Shown: positions 8,160 to 17,789 of the stretch, one piece after another | How the letters are laid out: each line of letters starts with the position of its first letter | Numbering within the stretch: position 1 is the first letter of the stretch | DNA from: Exiguobacterium aestuarii | GTDB lineage: Bacteria; Bacillota; Bacilli; Exiguobacteriales; Exiguobacteriaceae | Assembly (NCBI RefSeq): GCF_020171655.1 | Contig: NZ_JAIVAC010000002.1 | Coordinates: 1 to 64,000, forward strand | Length of the DNA stretch: 64,000 nt | Reading direction: 5' to 3' | Position numbers and translations under genes: made by a program | Notes under the pieces: model-generated | What the model was told of the DNA's origin: nothing | The model's input: only the letters and a program-made list of their open reading frames with translations | The model's database searches: none

Positions 8160-9086
8160 TTACGTCAATAATGTCAGCATCAAAGCCTTCTGTGCGTGTA
8201 AGCGATTCTCGGCTTGATTGAACACCCATGACTGTGGTCCATCAATCACATCAGCCGTCACTTCTTCCCCGCGATGCGCCGGTAAACAATGAAGGAAAAT
8301 CGCATCTGTTTTCGCAAGTGCCATCAAGTGACCGTTCACTTGGAATCCTTCGAATTTCAACAGTCGTTCATCGGCTTCCTGTTCTTGTCCCATACTCGCA
8401 AAGACGTCCGTGTAGACAATATCCGCCTCGTTCACAGCAAGCGTCGGGTCATCAAACAACGTAATACTGCCCCCAGTCGTCTGAGCCAACTTCTGTGCAT
8501 TCTCATAAATCGCTTGATCGACAGTGTATCCGCTCGGCGAAGCGATGCGGATATGCATCCCACTCAGCGCACCGCCGATCATGAGCGAATGTGCCATGTT
8601 GTTCCCATCTCCGATATACGTCAACACTCTTCCCGAACGACTGCCGAATTGTTCTTCAATCGTCAACAAATCTGCGAGCACTTGGCATGGGTGATGCAAG
8701 TCTGTCAATCCGTTCATAATCGGAATCGATCCGTGTTGCGCCAACGTCTCGACTGTTTCATGGGCAAACGTCCGAATCATCAATGCGTCCACATACCGAC
8801 TCATCACTTGAATCGTGTCCGTCAACGGTTCCCCGCGTCCGATTTGCAAATCTTGACCACTGAGGAAGAGCGGGTATCCGCCTAGTTCGACGACACCCAC
8901 TTCAAATGACATGCGCGTACGCGTCGATGCCTTCTCAAACAATAACGCAACTTTCTTACCTGTCAGTGCGGTCGCAAAAGATTGAGGCGACTGTTTGACG
9001 TCGCGTGCCAACTGAAGCAACGCATCGAGCGTGTCCGGTGTCAGTTCTTCCATCGTCAAAAAGTGTTTCATCGTCTTTACTGTCAT
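8160..9086 (-). CDS. argF: Ornithine carbamoyltransferase
   Basis: 308 aa. The carbamoyl phosphate motif ASTRTRMSFE, the HPCQVLADL motif and the ornithine-side HCLPAHRGEEV motif are all present. It makes citrulline from ornithine and carbamoyl phosphate, so it uses the product of carAB upstream. Its ATG overlaps the stop of the CarB C-terminal fragment (ATGA) and it is the last gene of the arginine operon. argG and argH are not in this window. Confidence 0.95.
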   Translation of the reverse strand: MTVKTMKHFLTMEELTPDTLDALLQLARDVKQSPQSFATALTGKKVALLFEKASTRTRMSFEVGVVELGGYPLFLSGQDLQIGRGEPLTDTIQVMSRYVDALMIRTFAHETVETLAQHGSIPIMNGLTDLHHPCQVLADLLTIEEQFGSRSGRVLTYIGDGNNMAHSLMIGGALSGMHIRIASPSGYTVDQAIYENAQKLAQTTGGSITLFDDPTLAVNEADIVYTDVFASMGQEQEADERLLKFEGFQVNGHLMALAKTDAIFLHCLPAHRGEEVTADVIDGPQSWVFNQAENRLHAQKALMLTLLT

Positions 9087-9514
9087 TTAGCTACTCCCTC
9101 TCTCATTTGAATGGATTGTAAGGATTGAACCGGATTGTCGGTCAGTGACTGACTCATTTGATAATACTGAGCCAACTGTCGTGACGAGATGATATGAACA
9201 CCATTTCGGACGGCGATTTCACGTACTTCCCGCTCGTCGGTCGCGTCCGAGAATAGTATGGCGACTTGTTGGAAATCCGTGACGTTTGCAAGTGGTGTAT
9301 TTCCGAACTGTTCAAACCCTTTCCCACATGCACTCTGCGGACGGTTCATCACCCGTGTCGTTAACGCATCATACGTAAACCGTTCTGGCACATACGGGTG
9401 TGAACTGAACTGGAGTGTCTCACCTGTCGAACGCATCACTGGACCAGTCATCGGGTCGACGCCCGGCAATTTGACGTTCGAGAAAATCGGTGTCTTCACC
9501 GCATAGTTCGTCAA
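9083..9514 (-). pseudogene. carB: CarB C-terminal MGS-like regulatory domain, out of frame
   Basis: The 143-residue frame matches the C-terminal domain of CarB (AVKTPIFSNVKLPGVDPMTG, then PVMRSTGE) but lies in the -1 frame relative to the upstream carB part. One extra T in CATTGACG (making CATTTGACG) would join them perfectly. It could also be translated alone from TTG at 9514, which overlaps the carB stop (TTGA), although no Shine-Dalgarno is visible. This is either a sequencing error, a true frameshift or a split subunit. Confidence 0.8.
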
Positions 9515-12102
9515 TGTGCAAGGACTTTCGGAACGTGATCGGCTAACGGCAAGCCGTAAGCCGCGTATGTCGCCCATTCGATTAACGGTTCGCCCGTCAC
9601 TTTACTGACAATCGGTACGGTCCGAGATGCACGCGGATTGATTTCAAGGACATAGATTGTTTCTTCCTTCAACACAAACTGAATGTTCAAGGCTCCCTTA
9701 TAATCGAGTGCCCGTCCGATTCGTTTGGCGATCGATTCGACTTTCCCTTGAATCGATTCACTCGTCTCGACAGGCGGCAAAACCATCGTCGAGTCGCCTG
9801 AATGAACGCCCGCCGCTTCGATTTGTTCGAGGATGACTGGCACATACACCGTTTCCCCGTCTGTCACACAATCCACTTCGAGCTCACGCCCTGCCACATA
9901 CTGATCGACAAGGATTGGATAGGCAAGACTCGGTAACGCCTCTGCTAACTGTTCCTCTGAACGAATGAGCAGCATCCCTTTCTCGCCGATCACGTAAGAC
10001 GGGCGAAGGATACATGGATAGCCAAGTTGTTGTACCGCCTCATTCAATTCTTGTTGGGAAGACACCTCTTCTCCCGGGATGTGTTCGACTTCAATCGAAT
10101 CAAGGAACTGATAGAAACGTTCCCGATCTTCCATTTGATCGATGGTTTGTGCAGACGCACCGAGCAAGTGATACCCCGCCGCTTCTAATTCATGGGCGAG
10201 CGAAATCCCCGTCTGTCCTCCGAACTGAATCAACACATCGTGACATCCTTCCGCTTCTAACACATGCATGACATCCTCACTCGTCAATGGCTCCACATAG
10301 AGTTTGTCCGCAATCGAGAAGTCGGTCGACACGGTCTCTGGGTTGTTGTTGATCATAATCGTTTCCACACCGAGCTTTTGAAGCGCCCATACCGCGTGAA
10401 CTGAACTGTAGTCGAACTCAATGCCTTGCCCGATTCGAATCGGTCCTGCACCGATGATGGCAACTTTCGTCTTGTCACTCGGTTTTACTTCAGTCGTCCC
10501 GTGCCATGAGCCATAAAAATATGGCGTCTGGCTTTCAAACTCGGCCGCACACGTGTCAACCATTTGGTATATCGGGTGAATCGAAGCCGCTTCCCGAAGC
10601 GCCTTGACGTCCGCGACGTGTACATTCATAATCTCGGCAATCTGCGTGTCCGTGAATCCGAGTCGCTTCGCCTGTAACAGCTGACTCGGTTCCATCAAAT
10701 CTTGCTTCGTCATGTGGATGATCCGCTTCAACATCTGAATGAAATGTGGGGTGATGCCCGTGATTCGCTGTAACGCGTCCCCAGACACGAGTTCACGGTC
10801 GAGTAAGGCAAGACAAGCATGCAGACGACGATCCGTCGGTGCCTCGACTTCGTTCATCAATCCTTCGACGGTAGCGTCCTGCATCCATTTCGGATAAAGC
10901 GGTGCCTGTTCAATCCCGGCGCCACGCCATGCTTTTTGCAATGCCTCTTCTAACGTTTTCCCCATTGCCATACTCTCTCCGGTCGCTTTCATTTGTGGAC
11001 CGAGCGCACGGTCTGTCTCGGCGAACAAATCGAATGGGAAGCAGGGCACTTTCGCCGTAACGTAATCGAGTGCCGGTTCAAAACTTGCCATCGTATTGGT
11101 TGTGACCGGATTGATGCAACGGTCTAAAGGTTCCCCAAGAGCGAGACGTGTCGCAATCTTCGCAATCGGATATCCGGTCGCTTTTGACGCGAGCGCTGAG
11201 CTCCGCGAGACACGAGGATTCACTTCGATCACGTAGTACTCTGACTTCGTCGGATGAACGGCGAACTGAATGTTACAGCCACCAATCACACCTAATTCGG
11301 ATACGATTCGGAACGAAGCACTCCGCAACGTTTGATGCATCTGATCCGATAACGTTTGTGCCGGTGCAAATACGACGGAGTCCCCCGTATGCACACCGAC
11401 CGGGTCAATGTTTTCCATGTTGCAGACGATAATGCACGTTCCGAACGCATCGCGCATCACTTCATATTCAAACTCTTTATAGCCGGCGATACTCTTCTCG
11501 ACTAAACATTGTGAAATCGGACTCGCTTCAAGACCACGACGCGCCATCGTATATGCTTCTTCTTCCGTCGTCGCGATGCCTCCACCTGTTCCACCGAGCG
11601 TGAAAGCTGGGCGAACGATAAGCGGGACACCCGTCGTCTTGATGAAAGCTGTCAATTCTTCAATCGATTCAATCGTCGTCGACGTCGGAATCGGTTCATG
11701 TAACAGCTCCATCTTTTGTTTGAATCGTTCACGGTCTTCTCCATCACGAATCGTTTCAAGTGACGTCCCGAGTAGTTCGACTTCATATTGCGCCAATACT
11801 CCGGCTTCCTCGAGATCGAGCGCCAAGTTCAATGCCGTCTGTCCACCGACTGTCGCGAGTACATGAGTCGGACGTTCTTTCTCGATGATCGCGGTCGCTT
11901 TTTGTACGGTCATTGCTTCGATATATGTCGCATCTGCCATCCCAGGGTCCGTCATGATTGTCGCAGGATTGGAGTTCAATAAGACAACTTCACAACCGGC
12001 TTCACGAAGCGCTTGGCATGCTTGTGTTCCGGAATAATCAAACTCTGCGGCCTGCCCGATCACGATTGGTCCTGAACCAATGACGAGTACTTTTTTATGC
12101 AT
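9511..12102 (-). CDS. carB: Carbamoyl phosphate synthase large subunit, truncated
   Basis: 863 aa, whereas complete CarB has about 1030-1070. Both ATP-grasp halves are present: carboxyphosphate half with VIGSGPIVIGQAAEFDYSGTQ-type start and NPRVSRSSALASKATGYP, carbamoyl half with IGAGPIRIGQGIEFDYSS and NPRASRTVPIVSKVTGEP. The frame stops just before the allosteric MGS-like domain, which continues in another frame. The catalytic cores look intact. It starts 8 nt inside carA. Being inside the arginine operon, it is the arginine-specific enzyme. Confidence 0.9.
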   Translation of the reverse strand: MHKKVLVIGSGPIVIGQAAEFDYSGTQACQALREAGCEVVLLNSNPATIMTDPGMADATYIEAMTVQKATAIIEKERPTHVLATVGGQTALNLALDLEEAGVLAQYEVELLGTSLETIRDGEDRERFKQKMELLHEPIPTSTTIESIEELTAFIKTTGVPLIVRPAFTLGGTGGGIATTEEEAYTMARRGLEASPISQCLVEKSIAGYKEFEYEVMRDAFGTCIIVCNMENIDPVGVHTGDSVVFAPAQTLSDQMHQTLRSASFRIVSELGVIGGCNIQFAVHPTKSEYYVIEVNPRVSRSSALASKATGYPIAKIATRLALGEPLDRCINPVTTNTMASFEPALDYVTAKVPCFPFDLFAETDRALGPQMKATGESMAMGKTLEEALQKAWRGAGIEQAPLYPKWMQDATVEGLMNEVEAPTDRRLHACLALLDRELVSGDALQRITGITPHFIQMLKRIIHMTKQDLMEPSQLLQAKRLGFTDTQIAEIMNVHVADVKALREAASIHPIYQMVDTCAAEFESQTPYFYGSWHGTTEVKPSDKTKVAIIGAGPIRIGQGIEFDYSSVHAVWALQKLGVETIMINNNPETVSTDFSIADKLYVEPLTSEDVMHVLEAEGCHDVLIQFGGQTGISLAHELEAAGYHLLGASAQTIDQMEDRERFYQFLDSIEVEHIPGEEVSSQQELNEAVQQLGYPCILRPSYVIGEKGMLLIRSEEQLAEALPSLAYPILVDQYVAGRELEVDCVTDGETVYVPVILEQIEAAGVHSGDSTMVLPPVETSESIQGKVESIAKRIGRALDYKGALNIQFVLKEETIYVLEINPRASRTVPIVSKVTGEPLIEWATYAAYGLPLADHVPKVLAH

Positions 12103-13147
12103 ACACGTTCACTCCTTGCTGAATCATTTCATCGAAACGGTCGAATACGGATTGCGCATCGATTGGCCCCGGACTCGCTTCTGGATGGAACTGCGTCGTG
12201 AACAAGCGCCCATTCGGATGAACAAGCCCTTCAACCGAATGATCATTCACGTTCTCATAGAGCAGTTCGAGCGGGCTTTGTTCGATACTCATACGCTCGA
12301 CCACATAGCCGTGGTTTTGTGACGTCATCCACACTTCGTTCGTCTTAACGTTTCGAACCGGATGATTCGAGCCCCGATGACCATATGTTTGTTTCTCAAT
12401 TTTGCAACCGAACGCGAGGGCGAGTAGCTGATGTCCCATGCAAATCCCGAGTGTCGGATACGTTAATGCCAATTCGCGAATGACTTCAATCCGTCCGAGA
12501 TGGTCTCGCGGGTCCCCAGGGCCATTCGATACTAAAATCGCATCCGGTCGTAACGACGTAATGACATCTTTCGTCGTATCATATGGAACAGTCGTCACGC
12601 GATAACCACGCTTCACGATTTCTCCAACCATTGATGCCTTCACTCCGAAGTCGAGACAGACGACATGTCCTTTCTCACCATTGCCTTCTAGAACCTGAGA
12701 AGTCGTCGTGACACGCGCTGTCAGATGATTGACAGGTTGAATATCGATGTGCACATCTGGGTTTGATGACATGACTCCGAATTGATCCCCTTCTTCGCGT
12801 AACACATGGACGAGGGCACGTACATCGACTTGTGAAAGTACCGGAATCCCTTCCTTTTCAAACCACTCCTTCAATGCAGGGCGATCCCCGTGGTCTGCCA
12901 GTGTCTGAACGAGGACGCCAGCCGCTTGAATGCGAGCACTTTCGTTCCCGTCTGATTCCAGTCCATATTGTCCGATCAGCGGGTAAGTGAACGCGATGAT
13001 TTGTCCTGCGTATGACGGATCGGTCAACACTTCTTGATAGCCCGTCATCCCGGTGAAGAATACGACTTCGCCACTTGCGTGTCGTGCACTCGTCTCCCAA
13101 GTTCCTGTAAATTGCATCCCGTTCAATAGACTGATGCTTCCGTTCAT
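12095..13147 (-). CDS. carA: Carbamoyl phosphate synthase small subunit
   Basis: 350 aa. The N-terminal small-subunit domain has FTGMTGYQEVLTDPSY and the C-terminal class I glutamine amidotransferase has nucleophile Cys in LGICMGHQLLALAFG and the His/Glu pair in FHPEASPGP. It supplies ammonia from glutamine to CarB. It starts four bases inside argD and overlaps carB. Confidence 0.95.
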   Translation of the reverse strand: MNGSISLLNGMQFTGTWETSARHASGEVVFFTGMTGYQEVLTDPSYAGQIIAFTYPLIGQYGLESDGNESARIQAAGVLVQTLADHGDRPALKEWFEKEGIPVLSQVDVRALVHVLREEGDQFGVMSSNPDVHIDIQPVNHLTARVTTTSQVLEGNGEKGHVVCLDFGVKASMVGEIVKRGYRVTTVPYDTTKDVITSLRPDAILVSNGPGDPRDHLGRIEVIRELALTYPTLGICMGHQLLALAFGCKIEKQTYGHRGSNHPVRNVKTNEVWMTSQNHGYVVERMSIEQSPLELLYENVNDHSVEGLVHPNGRLFTTQFHPEASPGPIDAQSVFDRFDEMIQQGVNVYA

Positions 13148-14289
13148 ACGACGCCCTCCTTCTGTAAGATGTGTTCAAGTTTCGTCAATGCCTCGTCGAT
13201 TTCGGATTTCGTGACAAGGAGTGAGGGGAGGAAACGAATGACATGGGGACCCGCCATGACGACCAATAACCCTACCTCGGCCAATTGCGTGACCCACTCG
13301 GCTACCGGCTCTGTCGAAACCAGTCCAACCATCAGTCCAAGTCCTCTCACTTCTACGAAGCGTTCTCCGTCCACGAATCGCGCGAGTCCTTCCTTCAAGT
13401 AATCCCCCATGTCTTTGACATGTTGAAGGGACGTTTGTGTGAAGAGAACATCGAGCGTCGCTTCTGCCGCTGCCATCGCCAACGGATTTCCACCGAAAGT
13501 CGAACCGTGACTCCCGGGTCCAAAGACCACCGTCGCTTCTTCGGTCGTCAACATCGCCCCAACCGGGATGCCGCTCCCTAACCCTTTCGCCAACGTGACA
13601 ATATGAGGTTGAAGCGGTGTTTGTTCGAAGGCGAAACGTGTTCCGGTACGAGCGATACCGGTCTGCACTTCATCGACGACGATTTTCACGTCATACTTGT
13701 CAGTCATTTCTTGCAACGCCTGTAACCACGATTGATCCGCCACGACGACACCCCCTTCGCCTTGCACGATCTCGAGCCAAACAGCGGAAGTTTCTTCATC
13801 GATTAAGTCTAGTGCATGCATATCGTTGAATGGCGCATGAATGAAATCGTCCACCATCGGTCCAAATCCTTGTTTCACTTTATCTTGCCCGGTCGCCCCG
13901 AGCATCGCGAACGTGCGTCCATGGAACGACTGAGTGAAGGTGATGATTTTCGTCTTCTTCGTCCACTTGCGTACCAACTTGAAGGCCGCCTCATTCGCTT
14001 CTGTTCCGCTGTTACAAAAGAAGGCTTGCGTGAGATGTGTTCCTTCCATCAATTTCTCTGCAACCTGCTGCTGACCGGATATCACATATAAGTTTGATGT
14101 ATGCCACACCTGATTCAATTGCTCTTCAATCTTTTGCTGCACGTATGGATGACGATGTCCTGTCCCACACACGGCAATCCCCATCACAAAGTCTAAGTAC
14201 GTGTTTCCTGATACATCCGTCACGTACGATCCGCTCGCTTTCGCGATCTCAATCGTTCGTGGTCCGTATGTCGGTAAAAGCGAATTCAT
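13144..14289 (-). CDS. argD: Acetylornithine aminotransferase
   Basis: 381 aa, a class III PLP aminotransferase. Visible are the GTEANEAAFKLVRK cofactor region, the VVDEVQTGIARTG motif and the PLP lysine in LAKGLGSGIPVGAML. It converts N-acetylglutamate semialdehyde to N-acetylornithine. ATG at 14289 is preceded by GGGAGGGG and lies 41 nt inside argB; a frame running on to 14364 has no ribosome binding site. Confidence 0.94.
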   Translation of the reverse strand: MNSLLPTYGPRTIEIAKASGSYVTDVSGNTYLDFVMGIAVCGTGHRHPYVQQKIEEQLNQVWHTSNLYVISGQQQVAEKLMEGTHLTQAFFCNSGTEANEAAFKLVRKWTKKTKIITFTQSFHGRTFAMLGATGQDKVKQGFGPMVDDFIHAPFNDMHALDLIDEETSAVWLEIVQGEGGVVVADQSWLQALQEMTDKYDVKIVVDEVQTGIARTGTRFAFEQTPLQPHIVTLAKGLGSGIPVGAMLTTEEATVVFGPGSHGSTFGGNPLAMAAAEATLDVLFTQTSLQHVKDMGDYLKEGLARFVDGERFVEVRGLGLMVGLVSTEPVAEWVTQLAEVGLLVVMAGPHVIRFLPSLLVTKSEIDEALTKLEHILQKEGVV

Positions 14290-15028
14290 AGTTCCCCTCC
14301 CATAATCTTGTCCCTTCCAGTGTTGCGTCACTGCCATCTCGGATACGGGCACTTTTGACCCCACCTGCCACTGCTGCTAGTAATGCCTCTACTTTCGGTA
14401 CCATCCCGCCATAGATTTCTCCATTCGCCATCGCTTCTTGCACGTCACGCTCATGTAACGTTGTTTGGAATTCACCATGAATACGAATGCCATTTACATC
14501 TGTCAGAAGTTCGAATTCGTCCGCTTGTAACGAAACAGCAAGTGCCACCGCACAATCATCGCCGTTACAGTTCAGCGGTCCGTCCGCGCTCGCAATCACC
14601 GATGTCACGACCGGCACATGACCAGAATCCATTAATTGTTCGAATACGTCATTTCGAATCGCTACCACCTCACCAACTTTCCCGAGGCCGGTGAGTCGGT
14701 GACCAACAATCGCATTCCCGTCGACACCTGATAAGCCAAACGCATCGATGTCATGTTGTGTCAGCGTCGACACGACATCTGTCTGCATTTCCCCAGCCAA
14801 TACTCGCCAAGCCCCAATCAATACTTCGTCTGTCGTCACGCGACGTCCGTCTAAAAAGAACGGTTCAATCTGTTGAGACGTGCAGTACGCCGATAGTTTT
14901 GGTCCACCCCCGTGAACGATGAGCAGTTCATTACCCGCTTCAATCCAGTCACGCCACTCCTCAAAGTACTCAGGTGCAATCGAGTCCCAAACGCTACCGC
15001 CCAGTTTGATGACTTTCCGCTTCTTCAT
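14249..15028 (-). CDS. argB: Acetylglutamate kinase
   Basis: 259 aa, amino acid kinase fold. It has KLGGSVWD at the start, the substrate loop IVHGGGPKLS, and LTDVNGI near the middle. It phosphorylates N-acetylglutamate. It overlaps argJ by four bases and argD by 41. Confidence 0.94.
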   Translation of the reverse strand: MKKRKVIKLGGSVWDSIAPEYFEEWRDWIEAGNELLIVHGGGPKLSAYCTSQQIEPFFLDGRRVTTDEVLIGAWRVLAGEMQTDVVSTLTQHDIDAFGLSGVDGNAIVGHRLTGLGKVGEVVAIRNDVFEQLMDSGHVPVVTSVIASADGPLNCNGDDCAVALAVSLQADEFELLTDVNGIRIHGEFQTTLHERDVQEAMANGEIYGGMVPKVEALLAAVAGGVKSARIRDGSDATLEGTRLWEGNYEFAFTDIRTTND

Positions 15029-16242
15029 GTCCGATAACTCGCATTGATTTTGACGTAGTCATATGTCAAGTCACACCCGTATGCCTGACCGTTTCCTTCC
15101 CCGTCATTCAAGTCGACCGTGATGGTGACGACATCCCGACTCATCTCTTCTGTCGCATACGTCTCATCGAACCAGACAGGGGTACTGTTCTGAAGGACGA
15201 GTTGACTACCGATGTGAAGATCGATTGCTCCGACGTTCACCGGGAACGGAACGGCACCGATGGCGGCAATAATTCTTCCCCAGTTGGCATCTTGACCGTA
15301 CACCGCTGTCTTCACGAGGGAAGATCCGACGATTTGCTTAGCGATTGTTCTAGCCTCTTGGTCGGATATGGCTCCACTGACATTGACTTCAATGAGTTTT
15401 GTCGCACCTTCCCCATCTTTCGCAATCGCTTTGGCAAGGTCTAGACACACCTCTGTCAACGCCTGTTGGAACGCCTCATGTGCTGAAGTTCCCTCTTTGA
15501 TTTCCTCCATTTCGAGTGCTCCGCTCGCCATGACGAGTACCATATCGTTCGTCGAACTATCCCCGTCTACCGTAATGTTGTTGAACGAGGCGTCGACACT
15601 TTTCATTAACGTTTGTTGCAAAAGCTCTGGTGAGATGACGGCATCCGTCGTGACGAATCCGAGCATCGTCGCCATGTTTGGATGAATCATCCCCGATCCT
15701 TTGGCGACCCCCGCGATGGTCACGGTCACTTCTCCCTCTTCGTACTGGACGCTCGTCTGTTTCGTCCCGGTATCAGTCGTCAAAATGGCTTCAGCGAATG
15801 CTTGTCCACCTTCCCACGCGTCTGTCGGTTGCAGATGACCGATTCCATTAACGAGTGGTGTCATCGGAAGCGGCTGACCGATGACACCTGTTGAAGCGAC
15901 CGCCACCTCTTCCGGCTTCACTCCTAGTTGTGTCGCTGTCACGTCACGCATCGTATAGGCGTCTGTCAATCCTTGTTCTCCTGTACACGCGTTCGCATTA
16001 CCACTATTGATCAATACTGCCCGAAGGTACCCATTTGATTCGGCCAGTGATGCTTTCGTCACTTGAATCGGTGCCGCTTGAAAGTGATTTGTCGTATAGA
16101 CCGCTGCCGCACTCGCTGGTCGTTCACAAACGAGTAACGCCAAGTCTTTACGTTTTCGCTTTAGTCCCGCATGGATGCCACACGCTTGAAATCCTTTCGG
16201 TGATACGATGCCCGGCTTTTTCGTCGCCATGATGTCGATCAT
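15025..16242 (-). CDS. argJ: Bifunctional glutamate N-acetyltransferase/ornithine acetyltransferase
   Basis: 405 aa. The autocleavage site is the conserved ATMLGF (Thr becomes the nucleophile of the beta chain), preceded by GSGMIHPNM. ArgJ recycles the acetyl group from acetylornithine to glutamate, so a separate ArgE is not needed. ATG at 16242 has AGGAGG seven bases upstream. Confidence 0.95.
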   Translation of the reverse strand: MIDIMATKKPGIVSPKGFQACGIHAGLKRKRKDLALLVCERPASAAAVYTTNHFQAAPIQVTKASLAESNGYLRAVLINSGNANACTGEQGLTDAYTMRDVTATQLGVKPEEVAVASTGVIGQPLPMTPLVNGIGHLQPTDAWEGGQAFAEAILTTDTGTKQTSVQYEEGEVTVTIAGVAKGSGMIHPNMATMLGFVTTDAVISPELLQQTLMKSVDASFNNITVDGDSSTNDMVLVMASGALEMEEIKEGTSAHEAFQQALTEVCLDLAKAIAKDGEGATKLIEVNVSGAISDQEARTIAKQIVGSSLVKTAVYGQDANWGRIIAAIGAVPFPVNVGAIDLHIGSQLVLQNSTPVWFDETYATEEMSRDVVTITVDLNDGEGNGQAYGCDLTYDYVKINASYRT

Positions 16243-16253
16243 GCTTCATCCTC

Positions 16254-17279
16254 CTAAATGTATTGTGGTTGACTCAACAGTCCTAACGTTTCTTCGAATC
16301 CGAATCGAGCGTTCGCATTTTGCAGTGCTTGCCCGGCCGCCCCTTTTTGCATATTGTCGATGACCGACACGATGGTCAGTCGATTCGTCCGTTCTTCTTT
16401 GTACACCCAGAGATCGCAGTAATTCGAACCGACGACCGACTTGATTTCAGGTTCACCTTGCTGCACTCGGATGAATGGTTCGTGTTCATACGCGCTCTGC
16501 AGTCGGCGTACCCACTCATCTTCTGAAACGTCATCGTTCGGCTGAGCTGTGATCGTCGCCATGATACCTCGATTGATTGGCAATAAATGCGTCGACATCG
16601 AGACAGTTGTTTTCTTCTCACTCCATGTATTCAGCGTCTGCTCAATTTCAGGAATGTGCTGATGGGAGTGAATTTTATACAATTGCACGTTCTCATTCGA
16701 TTTGGCGTGATGCGTCTTCTCACTCAATCCCTTGCCCGCACCTGTGATTCCTGAACAAGCAGAGACGATGATATGCAATGGATCAATCCAATCATTATGA
16801 ACAAACGGTAACAAGGCGAGCGAGACGGCTGTCGCATAACAACCAGGATTTGAAATCCATTTCGCGGTCGAGAGCTTGTCTCGATTCCACTCGGTCAATC
16901 CGTAAACAGCCTCTGCTTGAATGATTTCGTTGACAGGTGGCTTCCCGTACCATGTTTCATACAAGTTGGACGGTAATCGCAAGTCCCCACTCAAATCGAT
17001 GACCACCCCATCAAAAGATTCCAACTGTCGTATATAGTCAGCGGATACGCCACTCGGTGTCGCAAGGAACAACACATCGATTCCTGCTAAGGCCTCCACT
17101 TGAAACGGTTCGAGTTTTTGTGCACCTGCTCGTAACCACGGATACAGTTCCGATAAGGTCATCCCGGCGCACGAATCGCTGATTGCTTTTTCTAAATGGA
17201 TAGTCGGATGTTGTTCGATCAGCTTCAACAATTCCAACCCGGCATAACCTGTTACGCCGACGATGCTACACGTGATCAT
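16254..17279 (-). CDS. argC: N-acetyl-gamma-glutamyl-phosphate reductase
   Basis: 341 aa. An N-terminal NADPH-binding motif GVTGYAGLELLKL and the catalytic cysteine in SNPGCYATA are visible. It reduces acetylglutamyl phosphate to the semialdehyde. It is the first gene of the operon, with GAGGAGG upstream, and follows the ARG-box promoter. Confidence 0.95.
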   Translation of the reverse strand: MITCSIVGVTGYAGLELLKLIEQHPTIHLEKAISDSCAGMTLSELYPWLRAGAQKLEPFQVEALAGIDVLFLATPSGVSADYIRQLESFDGVVIDLSGDLRLPSNLYETWYGKPPVNEIIQAEAVYGLTEWNRDKLSTAKWISNPGCYATAVSLALLPFVHNDWIDPLHIIVSACSGITGAGKGLSEKTHHAKSNENVQLYKIHSHQHIPEIEQTLNTWSEKKTTVSMSTHLLPINRGIMATITAQPNDDVSEDEWVRRLQSAYEHEPFIRVQQGEPEIKSVVGSNYCDLWVYKEERTNRLTIVSVIDNMQKGAAGQALQNANARFGFEETLGLLSQPQYI

Positions 17280-17307
17280 CTCTCTACCTCCTCTAAAGAA
17301 TAAAATG

Positions 17308-17354
17308 ATTGAACCATATGTATATTTATTCTGTCAATTGTATTTTTATTCATA
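17308..17354 (-). promoter_or_regulatory. Arginine operon promoter with tandem ARG boxes
   Basis: On the minus strand ATATGAATAAAAATACAAT (17337-17354 and flank) and CAGAATAAATATACATATG (17315-17333) match the ArgR/AhrC box TGAATWWWWATTCA. A -35 TTGACA (17332-17337) lies between them; the -10 is a weak TTCAAT near 17308-17313. AhrC bound here with arginine would repress argC to argF. Confidence 0.72.
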
Positions 17355-17403
17355 TAAAACAGCGAACTTTTATGATTGCTTGTGTAGTAAGGCTTTGGAG
17401 CAT

Positions 17404-17432
17404 AAAAAAAGTCCGATGCATATGCACCGGAC
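17404..17432 (-). terminator. Terminator of the ytxH-like gene
   Basis: A 10-bp stem GTCCGATGCA/TGCACCGGAC (17411-17420 with 17423-17432) is followed on the minus strand by seven T. Confidence 0.85.
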
Positions 17433-17438
17433 CTGTGA

Positions 17439-17756
17439 TTAGATTTGATTTTTATGACGAGCCTCTTGAAGCGCATCGACTAAGTCTTTCACGTCTTCGA
17501 CGAGGTTTTGAATTGTATCTTGGTTTTCTTCGTAGAGCGATTTCCATTCCATGACTCGGTCTTTCAAGTTGCCTTTCGATGACGCTTGAAGACCGACCGC
17601 GTGTGCTTCTGTCGATGTATTAGATGACTTCAACTTCGACTTCATGCCTTTCAATTGTCTCACTTGTTGATCGCGTGTTTCGCTATGGAGAAGTGATGCC
17701 GCTGCGCCGATTACTGCACCCGCAGCCATCCCCAACCAGAAATAATTCTTGTTCAT
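17439..17756 (-). CDS. YtxH-domain small membrane-anchored protein
   Basis: 105 aa. One N-terminal glycine/alanine-rich membrane segment (LGMAAGAVIGAAASLL) is followed by a charged helical tail with likely coiled coil (ENQDTIQNLVEDVKDLVDAL). This is the layout of YtxH/gas-vesicle-protein-like stress proteins of Bacillales, whose function is unknown. GGGGAGG precedes the ATG and a perfect TATAAT (17789-17794) lies about 30 bp upstream but without a good -35. Confidence 0.65.
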   Translation of the reverse strand: MNKNYFWLGMAAGAVIGAAASLLHSETRDQQVRQLKGMKSKLKSSNTSTEAHAVGLQASSKGNLKDRVMEWKSLYEENQDTIQNLVEDVKDLVDALQEARHKNQI

Positions 17757-17789
17757 AAAAATCCTCCCCTAACATGACGTTATCTTTTA

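Noticed and set aside
9511-9530. Programmed -1 frameshift in carB
   Set aside because: The site GCACATTGA is not a slippery X XXY YYZ heptamer and no strong downstream pseudoknot is evident; a missing base is more likely.
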